Shown: positions 1 through 9,787, counted from the first letter of the stretch. The stretch: 64,000 bases of DNA from Marchantia polymorpha subsp. ruderalis (GCA_037833965.1 AP031352.1:27840501-27904500), one strand, 5' to 3'. A program made the numbers and translations. Notes: generated by a model from the sequence alone, not told the origin.

Positions 1-266
1 GAGGTTGCGTCCGCGGCTGTAGGGAAACCCCCGTAATTAGGTAAACCCTCGGGCGCCTTGACCAAGTTAGGATTCCGTTAGAAAGAGCTCGACGCGCTGA
101 TTCTAACGAGCCCAAGAACGCTTGGAACGGACGAGGACTTAGGGAGTTATCGCTACTGGAAGAAACGGAGGCGGTCGCCTATGGCGGAAGGAGTTCGCCA
201 CCGGCGCGAATTCCGCCTACGCGGAAGGGGGATTCAAGTTTTGTCCTATGCACGGACGAAGGCGTT

Positions 267-720
267 CGCCTGTGCACAGGCGAAGTAGGGTTAGGGAAGG
301 CGCGAAGTCCGCCTACGCACAGGCGAACGCCTGTGCACAGGCACTTCGGCGTCGGCGGAAAATCCTCCTTGGGCCCTAGAAATGCGCCTTGTGAGGTAGA
401 AAGTGTACGGCGCCTTCCGCGCCAGCGCAGCGCCGCGTACGTCGGAAGAGCCGCCAGAGTAATCCAAAAGGTACGGACCGTGCGGACGGCACGGGTGGAT
501 GCGCTCTTGGACGGACGGAGTTGCGGCGGCGGAAGCGCCGACGGAGAGACAAGGAACGGACAGACTGGACGGAGACGGCTGACCACGGTCAACGCCTTCC
601 GCGCCAGCGCAGCGCCGCGGACGGAATTCGCCTGCGCACAGGCGAACGCCTGTGCACAGGAGGATGTTCAAGTTCCGCGCCGGCGGAGAATCCGCCGAGG
701 CCCCTGCCTGCGCACAGGCA
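267..720. repeat. Cluster of short GC palindromes (GCCTGTGCACAGGC type)
   Basis: About six near-identical palindromes of 14-16 nt built on GCCTGTGCACAGGC or GCCTGCGCACAGGC occur at about 267-282, 311-324, 328-342, 629-644, 647-660 and 703-720. They are mixed with CGCCTTCGGCG-like palindromes. The inverted copy in element A has the same cluster (about 14245-14700). Spacing is irregular. Confidence 0.8.
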
Positions 721-1006
721 GGAGTTGAATTTTTGTCCTACATGCGGACACACGCGTCAAGGCAGAAGGAGATTGGCCGAGGGGCGGTACGAACAAGTGT
801 ACCGCGCAAGGCGGAAAACTCGCCTTCGGCGCTACGCCCCCATGTTCACAGGGTGACACGCTCGCGGAGTTCAAATCCGCCAATTCGAGCGTGAGAGTTT
901 AATCGACGACGGCGGAGCGTGAAGCCGCGCGTGAGAGCGAAGACCGTTCCAGCGTACAGCCGGCGCGGCCATCAAGTGAGACGTTCTTCACGACCAAGAG
1001 CCGACC

Positions 1007-4000
1007 ATGACCTTCGACCGGGCGGCGGAGAACGTCCCATTCTTGAATTCGCGATTCCAATCTCTTGTGCGCGCTGCGCGCATCCATCTGCTGGCTGCGG
1101 ACCATTCTCGTCGTCGTCGCACAGGAGATTTCTTGTTGATTGAGGGAGAAGTGAGTGCGCGTGATTTGGAATTGAGAGCGATTAGAGTTTGCCGAGAGAG
1201 AAAGAAGCGCGGGCAGTGCGGAAGTAGAATGAGCGGGCGAGCGAACCCCAGGAACGCGATGACGAGACCGAGCAGATTGCGGATGGTGCCACTTCGCCTG
1301 CCGCAGAACGGGCTGCGCGCTTTCGAAGAGCGCTTAATAGCAAGAAAGCTCGATTTCTTGCTATGGGGATGGAATTACATCTGCGCGAATATGGTGCGCG
1401 AGTGGCTAGAGCCACAGGGACCACCCTCGCGCGGATTGCGTCCGCATGTCGACCGGTGGACAGTCCAAGATTGGGCGCAGGCGTTGGGAAGATGTGCTGG
1501 CATGCCAGGGCATCTCCTTTTCGACAGTGAGAGCATCAAGGTGACCAAACAAGAAGAGGCGCAATTTGTGGAGCTGTTCAAGACCGGGAGGTCAACCAAG
1601 AATGGGTACAGGACCCGTGATTACAAAGATCGATTTCGCCGGACTTTGTCCGCGGCGCTGATGCAATTACTGCAGCCGCACCGCGCCTGCTACATCACAT
1701 TGTGGCAGGTCTCTTTTGTGGAGTGCGTCATCGAGGGAACTCCCATTCACTGGGCGAGCATCCTGCACAGGGTGATGCGGCAGCACGCGTTTGAGGAGAA
1801 GGGGGGAACTCTAAACCATCTTTCTCCTTTCCTCATCAATTTTTATCGACAGCGGAATTGTTTGACAGCGGCGGAGCTTGAACATTTTCCGCCATTGTCC
1901 ATCGACCATCCCGGGAAGTATGTGCGGGAGAACGAGGTCGATACTGACGCAGAGGAGTCCCCGACTTCTACCCCATCGAGACGGAGGGACGAAGGGAGAC
2001 ACACCCCTGCAGCGCGAGTGCCGCGGAAGCGGCGATGGAGGGAAGAGTCCGAAGAGGAGCAGCATCAAGAACCCTCTGCTCCCATTCGACCGCGGCCGCT
2101 GTGCGAGCCATACAGCCGGCCGAAGCAGAAGGCACGCAGACTGGTGTTACCAGCTGACAGTGCAGACACGGCGACGATTGCGACGGAGATAGGAAGTGCG
2201 TCGCCAGAGAGGCGAGAGGAAGCGCGGACGACCGCAGGAGCAGCGGGCCACGCTGCAACCTCGTCGGGAGAGAGGCCGCCTACGGGCCAAGGGCCTCCGG
2301 AGTTACCACGTGCGATGCGGACAGAGGTTCCGTTTGCGCACAGGCGAACCTCCGCGGACGGACGAGCCTCCGCGGACCGGCGAACACAAGTGGACGTGGA
2401 TCTACGCTTACGCGTGGGAAGGAGCAGTCCGCCTGTGCACAGGCGCTCGCCTGTGCACAGGTCGCCTGTACACAGAACACCTCCACACGTGCCGCCTGTG
2501 CACAGGCAAGAATCACCCCCGTTCCAACGCAGGAAGGGGAAGGAGCCGGCGGAAGAACCGCCTACGAGACACCGGCCCTCGGGGCCAGACCCTCCGGCGC
2601 ACCACGCGCCGCAATTTGCGCCTTCGGCGCCAGGGCCTTCGAGCAGGGGAGATACGAGTAGAGAGCGTGCGGAGGCCGCACCATCGGCGGGAAGTCCGCC
2701 GATAGATGCGCCTTCGGCGGTAGGGCCTATAGGCCAAGGAACATCGGGCGTGCGGCCCCCGGCCATGTCGCCTTCGGCGATAGATGTCCGCGGCGCTACG
2801 CCTGCGGCGGACAAGGCGCCGGCAAATGCACCTGCGCACGGGCCGGGCACAGCCCCCACGGACCGATCAAGGGAGCGGCAGACGGAGGAGCGGAGTGACT
2901 GTCCGCGGGACGACATCTCGATGCGCGATGCGCAATCCAACCCTGCGCAGCCACCCTCCGCTCGATCGCCTTCGGCGACGGACGACAGAGACAGAGAGAA
3001 TGCGGTAGGCAATCAACCAGCGAGCGACGGGGATGCCGCTCGGATACATTCGACTTCCGCCTTAGACATTCTGGCGACGAGCAGCGAGGCTGCAGCCGTG
3101 CCTTCGCAGGCAGCACACGTCGAGGACGTGCAGCCCCACTCGGGGCAGTCGCCGACACAATCAATGGCGACTGAAATTCTCCACTCGGATGATGACGACG
3201 GAGGCTCCACGGAAGAAATGTCAGGAGCAGAAGACACCGAGGAGGAGGAGGAGGAAATTGTTGGAGCGCCGGCGGCGGCGCTCTCTGAGCAGGTGATTCC
3301 GTTGCTGCGGTACTTGGATCGCAAGGTCGATAAATACGCCGACCCACTCCAGCCGGGATCTTACATCGAGTTAGTGCGCAGGCGGACTCGCACTAAAGTC
3401 CACACCAGCAAGCTATTGGCTAGAGTGGACCAGGAGTTGAGGGACTTGAAGGAGAAGCATGAGTGCTTGTGGGGACAGTACAAGCTTAATCAGAAGTTCT
3501 ACAAGCACTCCGAGAAGATGAAGGATGAGAAACTGGGCGAGCTCACCAAGGAGCAGGTGAAGGTCAAGGAAGCACTCGATTCTGAGCAGGCCCAGAATCG
3601 GATTTTGTCAGAGGAGCTCGTGCGACAGACGCGGTTGTTGGAACAATGTCAGCTCGCACGGCAGGCGGATGAAGAATTAATCCGCAGTTTGCAGTCAGAG
3701 TGTGGCGAATTGAGAGCGCAACGTGCTGAAGCCGAATCGCAATTAGTGACGATTGAAGAGGATCGCAGGAAGGAGGCGGATCGCACGAAGGTGGAGACGG
3801 CGAGGCGAGTCGCCCACTGTCTCAAGGGCTACGCCCACTGGGAAGTGAAGGCGCAGGAGAAACTCACCCTGCGTGAGTTTGAATTGCGCGCAGCCGGGTT
3901 GTTGTCAGGCGACAGTAGGAGTCGGCGGAAGGTAGCGAAGAAGCTCGAGGCCTTTCTGTCGAAGGCACAGGATACCATGTCCGCCCTCGAGGGGGAGGTG

Positions 4001-4144
4001 TCCGCGGCGTTGCAGCGGTTGAGACTGCGCAGTCGAGCGGAAGAGTGGCAGGGTAGGGAGTTAGTGCGTGGCAGTCGGCCGCGCAGGAGACGTAGTACAG
4101 GTTCCGCGGAGTGTAGTGTAGCGTTGTTCCGTGCAGGCGTGTAG
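1007..4144 (+). CDS. LTR-borne ORF of element B, 1045 codons, unknown function
   Basis: A long uninterrupted ORF inside an LTR, about 96% identical at protein level to the ORF at 10820-13957 and homologous to the one at 53243-55936. Residues about 85-310 look folded and are the best conserved part (motifs LRAF, LLWGWN, MVREW, RPHVDRW, HLSPFLINFYR). Residues about 310-720 are Pro/Ser/Arg-rich and probably disordered, partly built from in-frame GC palindromes. An acidic stretch near 740 precedes a conserved SEQVIPLLRYLDRK segment and a coiled coil (about 800-930). The C-terminus is basic. The first ATG is at 1007, but in three subfamilies the conserved start context is an AM(T/S) motif, here the in-frame ATG at 1259, giving about 961 residues. 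It ends 37 nt before the TATA box, so it lies in U3. It vaguely resembles plant transposon gag-like proteins with a coiled-coil tail, but I do not recognise a domain with certainty. Confidence 0.8.
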   Translation: MTFDRAAENVPFLNSRFQSLVRAARIHLLAADHSRRRRTGDFLLIEGEVSARDLELRAIRVCRERKKRGQCGSRMSGRANPRNAMTRPSRLRMVPLRLPQNGLRAFEERLIARKLDFLLWGWNYICANMVREWLEPQGPPSRGLRPHVDRWTVQDWAQALGRCAGMPGHLLFDSESIKVTKQEEAQFVELFKTGRSTKNGYRTRDYKDRFRRTLSAALMQLLQPHRACYITLWQVSFVECVIEGTPIHWASILHRVMRQHAFEEKGGTLNHLSPFLINFYRQRNCLTAAELEHFPPLSIDHPGKYVRENEVDTDAEESPTSTPSRRRDEGRHTPAARVPRKRRWREESEEEQHQEPSAPIRPRPLCEPYSRPKQKARRLVLPADSADTATIATEIGSASPERREEARTTAGAAGHAATSSGERPPTGQGPPELPRAMRTEVPFAHRRTSADGRASADRRTQVDVDLRLRVGRSSPPVHRRSPVHRSPVHRTPPHVPPVHRQESPPFQRRKGKEPAEEPPTRHRPSGPDPPAHHAPQFAPSAPGPSSRGDTSRERAEAAPSAGSPPIDAPSAVGPIGQGTSGVRPPAMSPSAIDVRGATPAADKAPANAPAHGPGTAPTDRSRERQTEERSDCPRDDISMRDAQSNPAQPPSARSPSATDDRDRENAVGNQPASDGDAARIHSTSALDILATSSEAAAVPSQAAHVEDVQPHSGQSPTQSMATEILHSDDDDGGSTEEMSGAEDTEEEEEEIVGAPAAALSEQVIPLLRYLDRKVDKYADPLQPGSYIELVRRRTRTKVHTSKLLARVDQELRDLKEKHECLWGQYKLNQKFYKHSEKMKDEKLGELTKEQVKVKEALDSEQAQNRILSEELVRQTRLLEQCQLARQADEELIRSLQSECGELRAQRAEAESQLVTIEEDRRKEADRTKVETARRVAHCLKGYAHWEVKAQEKLTLREFELRAAGLLSGDSRSRRKVAKKLEAFLSKAQDTMSALEGEVSAALQRLRLRSRAEEWQGRELVRGSRPRRRRSTGSAECSVALFRAGV
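2338..2515. repeat. Palindrome cluster inside the LTR ORF
   Basis: At least five further copies or variants of the GCCTGTGCACAGGC palindrome lie in the coding part of the LTR ORF. They read in frame as repeated VHR(R/S/T)P-like tripeptides to hexapeptides. The reading frame is kept, so the insertions have occurred in multiples of three in the disordered middle of the protein. The minus-strand copy has the equivalent cluster at about 12455-12630. Confidence 0.75.
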
Positions 4145-4180
4145 CGTAGTACAGTGTAGTGCTAGGTAGGACTTAGAAGG

Positions 4181-4209
4181 TATAAAATAGTTCCAGGCGT
4201 TTTGCCTGG
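4181..4209 (+). promoter_or_regulatory. LTR core promoter of element B: TATA box plus hairpin
   Basis: TATAAAATAG at 4181-4190 is followed by a perfect hairpin, CCAGGC-GTTTT-GCCTGG, at 4193-4209. The same arrangement is found in A (10755-10784, minus) and, with a compensated base pair, in C (53182-53211, minus). The expected transcription start is about 25-30 nt after the TATA box, just after the hairpin. That places the 1045-codon ORF in U3 and about 0.95 kb in R/U5. Confidence 0.65.
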
Positions 4210-4489
4210 GGTTCTTTCCCATCAGAAGTGCAGATCAGGAACCCATTTCCTTTGCGTGTTTGTGTCCTTGAGTTCTGTCACCACGCACGAGGAGTTACAA
4301 CTTAGCGTTCCGCATTTTGTAGCTGAAGGCCTTCGGCCGAATGTTCAGAGCTAGTACATTGGTTAGAGACTTGAGTAGTTCGGATCTGCACCTGCGGGTG
4401 ACTGCCGATGCTCAGAGCCAGTGACTAGTTAGATACTTGAACAGTTTCGCCCCTACACCTTCGAGTGTTTCTTTCTGATTGTACTCCTT

Positions 4490-5060
4490 GGGATTTTTCC
4501 CCTGAATGCCAAAGTGAAGTTTTGCTACTTCGTGTAAGCCTTGGTTGTAAATTCAGGTTACGCTGCAGCAGGTGCCTTGAGGGTAACCCCTGTAGTATTT
4601 CTGGGAATGACAAGTGCCCGAGAATTCAAACTCTTCAATAGACTGTTGTTGTGTTACTGGAATGTTTCACAGTGAGTCCTTCAGTGTGGACCTGTGTTCT
4701 CTGCGCGTTTTGTGAGTTGAGAGTGTTGTTCACCGCGTCTGAGTGACTTCGATCCGAAGTAGGTAGTCCAAACCGGGTTTCCTACACTAGCAGCAAGCTA
4801 GTGGAAGCGTTGTAAAAGCCGGAGTTGGAAGTCACTACCCGCAGCTTCGCAGAGTGTACTCTTGAGAGACTTTCCCCCTGAAATCTTGAAGTAGAGGTCC
4901 TAACGGATCTCTGGGTTGTGTTTCTGTAGTTTCAGGTGTGTGTGTGTGTGTGTTTTACGCTGCACTGTGCGACCTCCGAGTGCGCTCCGAGTGGACACTT
5001 GCAGTATTTCTGGGAGTGACAGTTGCCTGAGAATTCAAACTCCTCAATAGTCTGTTAAAA
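4490..5060 (+). repeat. Diverged internal duplication in R/U5 of the LTR
   Basis: A block with a pyrimidine-rich CCCCTGAA motif, a TTCAGGT motif and then a conserved GTATTTCTGGGA...GAGAATTCAAACTC segment occurs twice. The last segment is at 4592-4647 and again at 5001-5056. The copies are diverged and the spacing is uneven (about 375-410 nt). A (GT)n tract lies at about 4935-4951 in the second copy. The same structure is present in LTR A (about 9905-10500) and less clearly in LTR C. It could be duplicated leader, packaging or polyadenylation signals; the role is not evident. Confidence 0.6.
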
Positions 5061-5153
5061 GGTGACACTTTGTACCCTGTGTGTTCCTCTGTCCTTGTGG
5101 GTTCGACCTTTCTACCACTATATTGCAGTTTTAGCCTTTAGTGGGTTATTACA

Positions 5154-6891
5154 ATAAGCGCTCATCTGCCATCTTCTTGAACAAAACCCCCTGCTGGAGT
5201 TGGTACGGGCCTGCCTTATGAATAAAGACAGTTCGCTGTTCCAAATCCATGCCTACAGGACACTGGAGGGTTAGCAGGTATCGATACAGGTCGGCATAGC
5301 GGGACTCATGTCCTGCAGACAACTGAAATAACTCTTCATCTGGAAAATCGTCCACCAATTCCTCCTCTGTTGGCTGGGTCCATAATCGGGACAAGTAATC
5401 CGCATTTTCGTGGTGCACCCCTTTCCTGGTCTGGACTGTGTAGGTGAACTCTTGTAGTAACAACACCCACCTGGCGATCCGACCGGATAGGTCGGCTTTC
5501 TTGACTAGGTGTTGCAATGCGTAGTGGTCCACATGGAACACAAACTCGTAGCAGATTAGGTAGTGACGGAACTTTTTACAGGAGTACACCATCCCCAACG
5601 CTTCTCTCTCCGTCGTGGTGTACTTCCGCTCTGCTAGAGACAGCTGTCGGCTCGCGAAGTAGATCGGGTAGTCCTTTTTGTTGTCATCCTTTTGACTCAG
5701 TACTACACCGATGGCGAATTCCGATGTGTCAACGTAAACGTGGAATGGTCGATTCCAGTCTGGACTCCTTAGTACGGGAGCAGTCGTGAGTTTCGCTTTA
5801 AGAGTCTCAAATGCTGACTGCTGGTTCGCACCCCAAGCATAAGGCTCGTCCTTCTTCAACAACTTGGTCAGGTCCGCCGCCAGTATTGCATACAGGTGTA
5901 TGAATCTTCGGTAGTAGCCCACATGACCCAGGAATGCTCGCAGCTCTCTTAGATTCGTGGGTGGCTCAAGCTCGAGTATAACCTTGACCTTCTCGACGTC
6001 CACCGCAATGCCGTCTGCCGAGACCCGATGACCCAACAAGATCCCACTAGTCATAAAGAAAAAGCACTTCTCGGGATGTAGTGATAAACTGCTCTCTCTA
6101 CATTTATCGAAGGTCTGCTTCAAGTGACTTAGGTGTTCAGACCGCTTCCCAAAGACACAGAAGTCATCTATGAATATTTCCAGGAACTTCCTCAGTTGTT
6201 CCTGAAAGATATTGGTCATCATCCGTTGAAAGGTGGCAGGCGCGTTGCACAGACCGAAGGGCATCTTGTGGTATGCGTAAGTTCCCCAGTCGGTTGTGAA
6301 CGTAGTTTTATCCTTGTCCTGTTCACGGATAGACACCTGATTGTAACCTGAGAACCCATCCAGGAAGCTATAACATTCATGTCCTGCGACATGGTCTAGA
6401 ATGGCATCCGTGAATGGTAACGGGTGATGATCCTTGCGTGTTGCTGCATTCAACTTCCGGAAATCCTGACACACTCGTATCTTACCCGTCAACTTCTTGG
6501 GTACGATAACAATCGGCGACACCCACTCACTGCTGAGCACAGGGTAAATAATACCAGCGCTCAAGTACTTATCTATCTCCTCTTTAACTAGCAAGGAGTA
6601 TTTTGGGTTGAGGCGATACTGGCACTGTCGTATGGGTACTGAGTCGTCCAGTAAATCGATACGGTGTTCCCCATACCGTGCAGGTATCCCCTTCATGTCT
6701 TCGATCCTCCAGGCGAAGACGTCGACATAATGGCTAAGGAATGCCTGTACTTTCCTTAGCTCGTCTCCTCTCACTGCGCTTGATACCTTCAAGCACTTGT
6801 CGGGACTGAGTTGTACTTCGTGACAGTCACTAGGGTCAACAATGCCCTCGGTGTGACTCGTCTCACTCCTTCCCAGTCCCACAGTTAATTG
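5154..6891 (-). CDS. pol: pol of element A: reverse transcriptase and RNase H, truncated
   Basis: This continues in the same frame as gag after the TAG at 6892-6894. It holds the linker ending in DVFAW, then the RT fingers/palm (motifs DFRKLNAATRKDHHPLP, GYNQ, FGLCNAPATFQ) with catalytic FIDDF, then RNase H (YVDTSEFAIGVVLSQ, TTTEREALG, HVDHYALQHL), ending near the tether before integrase. FxDDF in place of YVDD is typical of the plant Athila/Tat lineage. There is no stop or frameshift up to residue MADERL, where the LTR of element B (ending at 5153) interrupts it. The integrase and 3' LTR must lie left of the window if they survive. In C the frame continues into integrase at the same point, confirming truncation by insertion. 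Confidence 0.9.
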
Positions 6892-6894
6892 CTA
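6886..6894 (-). promoter_or_regulatory. gag-pol readthrough stop, UAG CAA UUA (element A)
   Basis: On the minus strand gag ends with TAG and the next six bases are CAATTA; pol continues in the same frame. UAG-CAA-UUA is identical to the tobacco mosaic virus readthrough context and fits the general CARYYA rule. Neither a frameshift nor a separate start is needed. The nearest pol-frame start-like codon is a GTG, which also argues for readthrough. Confidence 0.75.
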
Positions 6895-9723
6895 TTCGTC
6901 TTCCGGCTGAATAGCTTCCGGCTCTTCTTCTTCTCCCACCGAACAGCAGGCAACGAATCCCACGAAATAATCGGATTCGGTACCACTGGAATCCGATCGC
7001 GCGGTCGACTCACTATCCTCACCCGATGTGTAACCTGCACTTGTCGATGGGGTCTCTCCTTCGTGTCTGACCCTATTCCAGGGCACCGTAATGGTTTTGG
7101 TCGGTTCCGAAGGATGGGGAAACTTAAGGTGATGCCTTCGCCAATCACATCTGACTTGTGCGCCATATAGCCATGGTCGCCCGAGCAGAACGTCATAGCC
7201 CTGCTTCATCATCGGTTGAAGGATGATATACGTCAACCGAAAGTCCGCACCCCCGATGATTGTCTTGACATTGCGCAGCATACCTGCAGGCATTCTCCGC
7301 GTCTGATCCGCTAATCTCAACACACGCTTCGAGGGTTCGTATTGACTGAACCCCAAGGCTCTCGCTGTATCCTCCGTCATTATGTTGACTCCTGATCCAG
7401 AGTCGATTGGCACCCTGCGTACACAACACCCTGCTATTTCCACATCGATCTCGGGTGGCCCTTGGTCTTCGCTCTCCACTTGATATACTTGAGAGGATGT
7501 GGATGCGCGCGGCTTCCGCGGATGCCGTAGCGAAAGCATCAACATTCTCCGATACGTCTTATTGTCCTCCAAGAGCTGCTTGAACGTGATGTTCACTTTT
7601 CGACTCCCGAGATCTTCGACCAAGTCATAGTGGGCGCGTTGGGTCGCCTGGGCCGGCGACGCTCTGCGAGGTTCCACGGTGGCTGCCAACTTCGCCCCAA
7701 GGGAGGATGTCAAGTCTGGCCGCGGTGGGTTCTTTTGAGTGCGGATCGCTTCCTTCAACAGGCTGGTTACCTCGTTGCGGATATCCGGAGCATAGTCCCT
7801 TTTCAGTAGGCGCACTGGCTCGTCCTCGACTGCTGCCTGGGGGCGCACTGCTGGTGCCTCTCTCGTAGCCGAAGCCTTCCGAGCAGGTCGCAAGTCGGAC
7901 TTGCTGGATGTCTTCTCCTTCCCTTTTCCCGTCCGGTCGTCGGTTCTCCGTTCGTGCTTGCGAGTGTCACGCTCTTGCTCCTTCGATTTCTTGGAACTAC
8001 GAGTTTCGACCCGTGCGCACATAACCTCTTCAGCCGGCCATTCTTCATCTTCGTCATCCCCGTCTGAACCTACTTCGACCTGGTTAACTTGGACGTCCTC
8101 CTTGGCAGGAGTGTTCACAAATCGTACCGCTGGCCGAGGGACTGGTGGCTGATCACACTCTGGCGCAGTATGCCCGATCTTCTTGCAATTACTACATGTC
8201 GGAGCATAATCGTTTCGCCTTTTTGGATGGGGACACTGCGGTGAGAAGTGCCCAACTTCCCCGCAATTATAACAAGCTCGCGGTGGCGGTGGGTCAAACG
8301 TCCCTGGAGGTGCCCTCCGCCTCACGGGTACTGTAGTGGCCCGATCCACCGGAATATATCGTGGGACTTGCATTGCTGAAACTGCAGGAGGGGTAGGAAC
8401 CGACTGGACGGCGTAGGCTGTCTCTTCGCTAGCCTCTCCATAGTACTGAGGGTGCTCTCCATAGTACGGTTGTGCCCACTCTACTGCGTTGACTGGATAT
8501 GACGGGCGGGTGGTAAGGCACTCGGTGTTTGCATGTCCCACCGCCCCGCACGTAGTACACCATAAGTTCGCTCGCACTCTCCCGGGTGATTTTCGGCGAT
8601 CATGCCCGCCTACCACTTGAACCTTGAGATCGGCGAAGTCCTTCACAAGGGTCTCCATCTTCGAGGCTATGTCTCCCGGCGCTCTGTCCGTAGTCACTCG
8701 TCGGGTGCCCTTTTTCTTCGCTGACCCATGCTTCTTCCTCTTCTTCTCCTCCTCCGACGATGAGGTTTCCTCTTCTTCGGATGAGGAACGGTTCTCGTCC
8801 GAAGACGATTCCTCCGATGACGGAGTTGTACCTCTACGTCGTCTTCGCCCTCCCTTCGGTTTTCGCTCCTTCGACTCCCGTCTCTCTCTCCCTCTTCGGT
8901 TGAGAGTGGAAGTTTCGAAGGCTTCTGCCGATGCAATCACATCCTCAATAGTGTCGCACTTGCTGCGTCGGCAAAAAGTCTCCATCTCCCGAGTTAAACC
9001 GGTCACGTACCAATCCACAGCTTGTTGTACCGAGAAAGGGGACCCTGGTCCTGTTTTCGGTATTCTGTCAAGGAGGTCCAGAAATCTCTCAGTGTAGTCA
9101 CGCAGACTCTCCTTCTTCTCTCGCTGCAAATTACGTAACTTTGTCAAAACCCGGCTGTCGTAGCCGAGCTCGCGAAAGCGGCGGAGGAACTTCTCCTTCA
9201 GCTGGGCCCATGTTGTCAACCCAGTCGGATCGATGCTCTCGTGATTGTACCAACTCCTCGCTTTCTTCCGCAGAAGGCTTGGAAAGATCCTTAGTCGGTC
9301 GTCGTCTGCGATCTCGCGATTGGCAATAGACACCGACTCGAACAACTTGATGTATGAATCTGCATCGTCGTCATCCCCACTCCCTTTGTACTTCGGGTAG
9401 GAATGTTTAGTAATCGGCTGAGGTAGCCGCACATTGGCTTGTCCGTCCGCCATCGGTGTGTCAGTCGACGGTTCTCGGGCGGTCGGTTCTACTTCACGAG
9501 GCGGGTCCGTGCAAGGAATATCTAGTAGAACTGTAAGCACCAAGTTTGGTTCCGAGTCGCCGGGGGTAGGTTCCCCAAGGATGTCGGCCAAACTAGGCTT
9601 AGGTACTCTTTTTGGTGTTTTCTTGTTTTGACGCCGTGTCTCTTCCACGGCCTTCTCTGAATCTCGTCGGAACTTGCGGACAGCTCTAGCACTTAGGTTG
9701 CTCCCGCTAGCCCCAGTCGACAT
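6892..9723 (-). CDS. gag: gag-protease polyprotein of element A (943 aa)
   Basis: An intact ORF of 943 codons starting 64 nt after the primer-binding site. Residues about 105-270 form the retrotransposon gag capsid-like domain (SYIKLFESV, ARSWYNHES, WAQLKEKFLRRFRELG, ESLRDYTERF). A Ser/Glu-rich plus Lys/Arg-rich linker follows. Three CCHC zinc knuckles can be read: CTTCGAVGHANTEC, CYNCGEVGHFSPQC and CSNCKKIGHTAPEC. The retropepsin domain near the C-terminus has the active site IDSGSGVNIM and the flap/C-terminal motif DVLLGRPWL. The protein ends in an acidic tail before TAG. No internal stop is seen, so this part of the element looks young. Its homologue in C has lost knuckles 2-3 and the protease active site. 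Confidence 0.92.
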   Translation of the reverse strand: MSTGASGSNLSARAVRKFRRDSEKAVEETRRQNKKTPKRVPKPSLADILGEPTPGDSEPNLVLTVLLDIPCTDPPREVEPTAREPSTDTPMADGQANVRLPQPITKHSYPKYKGSGDDDDADSYIKLFESVSIANREIADDDRLRIFPSLLRKKARSWYNHESIDPTGLTTWAQLKEKFLRRFRELGYDSRVLTKLRNLQREKKESLRDYTERFLDLLDRIPKTGPGSPFSVQQAVDWYVTGLTREMETFCRRSKCDTIEDVIASAEAFETSTLNRRGRERRESKERKPKGGRRRRRGTTPSSEESSSDENRSSSEEEETSSSEEEKKRKKHGSAKKKGTRRVTTDRAPGDIASKMETLVKDFADLKVQVVGGHDRRKSPGRVRANLWCTTCGAVGHANTECLTTRPSYPVNAVEWAQPYYGEHPQYYGEASEETAYAVQSVPTPPAVSAMQVPRYIPVDRATTVPVRRRAPPGTFDPPPPRACYNCGEVGHFSPQCPHPKRRNDYAPTCSNCKKIGHTAPECDQPPVPRPAVRFVNTPAKEDVQVNQVEVGSDGDDEDEEWPAEEVMCARVETRSSKKSKEQERDTRKHERRTDDRTGKGKEKTSSKSDLRPARKASATREAPAVRPQAAVEDEPVRLLKRDYAPDIRNEVTSLLKEAIRTQKNPPRPDLTSSLGAKLAATVEPRRASPAQATQRAHYDLVEDLGSRKVNITFKQLLEDNKTYRRMLMLSLRHPRKPRASTSSQVYQVESEDQGPPEIDVEIAGCCVRRVPIDSGSGVNIMTEDTARALGFSQYEPSKRVLRLADQTRRMPAGMLRNVKTIIGGADFRLTYIILQPMMKQGYDVLLGRPWLYGAQVRCDWRRHHLKFPHPSEPTKTITVPWNRVRHEGETPSTSAGYTSGEDSESTARSDSSGTESDYFVGFVACCSVGEEEEPEAIQPEDE

Positions 9724-9769
9724 TCACCGAGCATGGCTGCTCGTAAAAACCCCGGTGTTGACGCAACTG

Positions 9770-9787
9770 TCCCCGGCAGCGGCGCCA
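9770..9787 (-). promoter_or_regulatory. Primer-binding site, tRNA-Asp type
   Basis: The minus strand reads TGGCGCCGCTGCCGGGGA, complementary to the 3' end of plant tRNA-Asp with one mismatch (as I recall the tRNA). It lies 22 nt after the LTR 3' end (9810) and upstream of gag. tRNA-Asp priming is usual for Athila/Tat Ty3/gypsy elements. It fixes the inner boundary of the 5' LTR, and so proves that the long ORF upstream lies within the LTR. Confidence 0.85.

Larger units (their letters stand above)
1..5153 (+). mobile_element. Ty3/gypsy element B, giant LTR (5' end outside window)
   Basis: This is a long terminal repeat in plus orientation. Position 1 is the reverse complement of about 14960, and the match runs to 5153, where the LTR ends in GTGGGTTATTACA. 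The same end closes the 5' LTR of element A (at 9810) and the 3' LTR of element C (at 52287). The other end of this LTR type begins TGTGGTAACCCAC, so the termini are TG...CA with an imperfect inverted repeat. Inside are a GC-rich U3 with palindromes, a 1045-codon ORF, a TATA box at 4181 and an R/U5 of about 0.95 kb. At 5154 it abuts the truncated pol of element A in opposite orientation, so B probably inserted into A. Whether this is a solo LTR or the 3' LTR of a full element cannot be told from the window. Confidence 0.85.

Noticed and set aside
267-720. CRISPR-like spaced repeats
   Set aside because: Repeats are palindromic, unevenly spaced, have no unique constant-length spacers, and also lie within a coding region of a eukaryotic retroelement.
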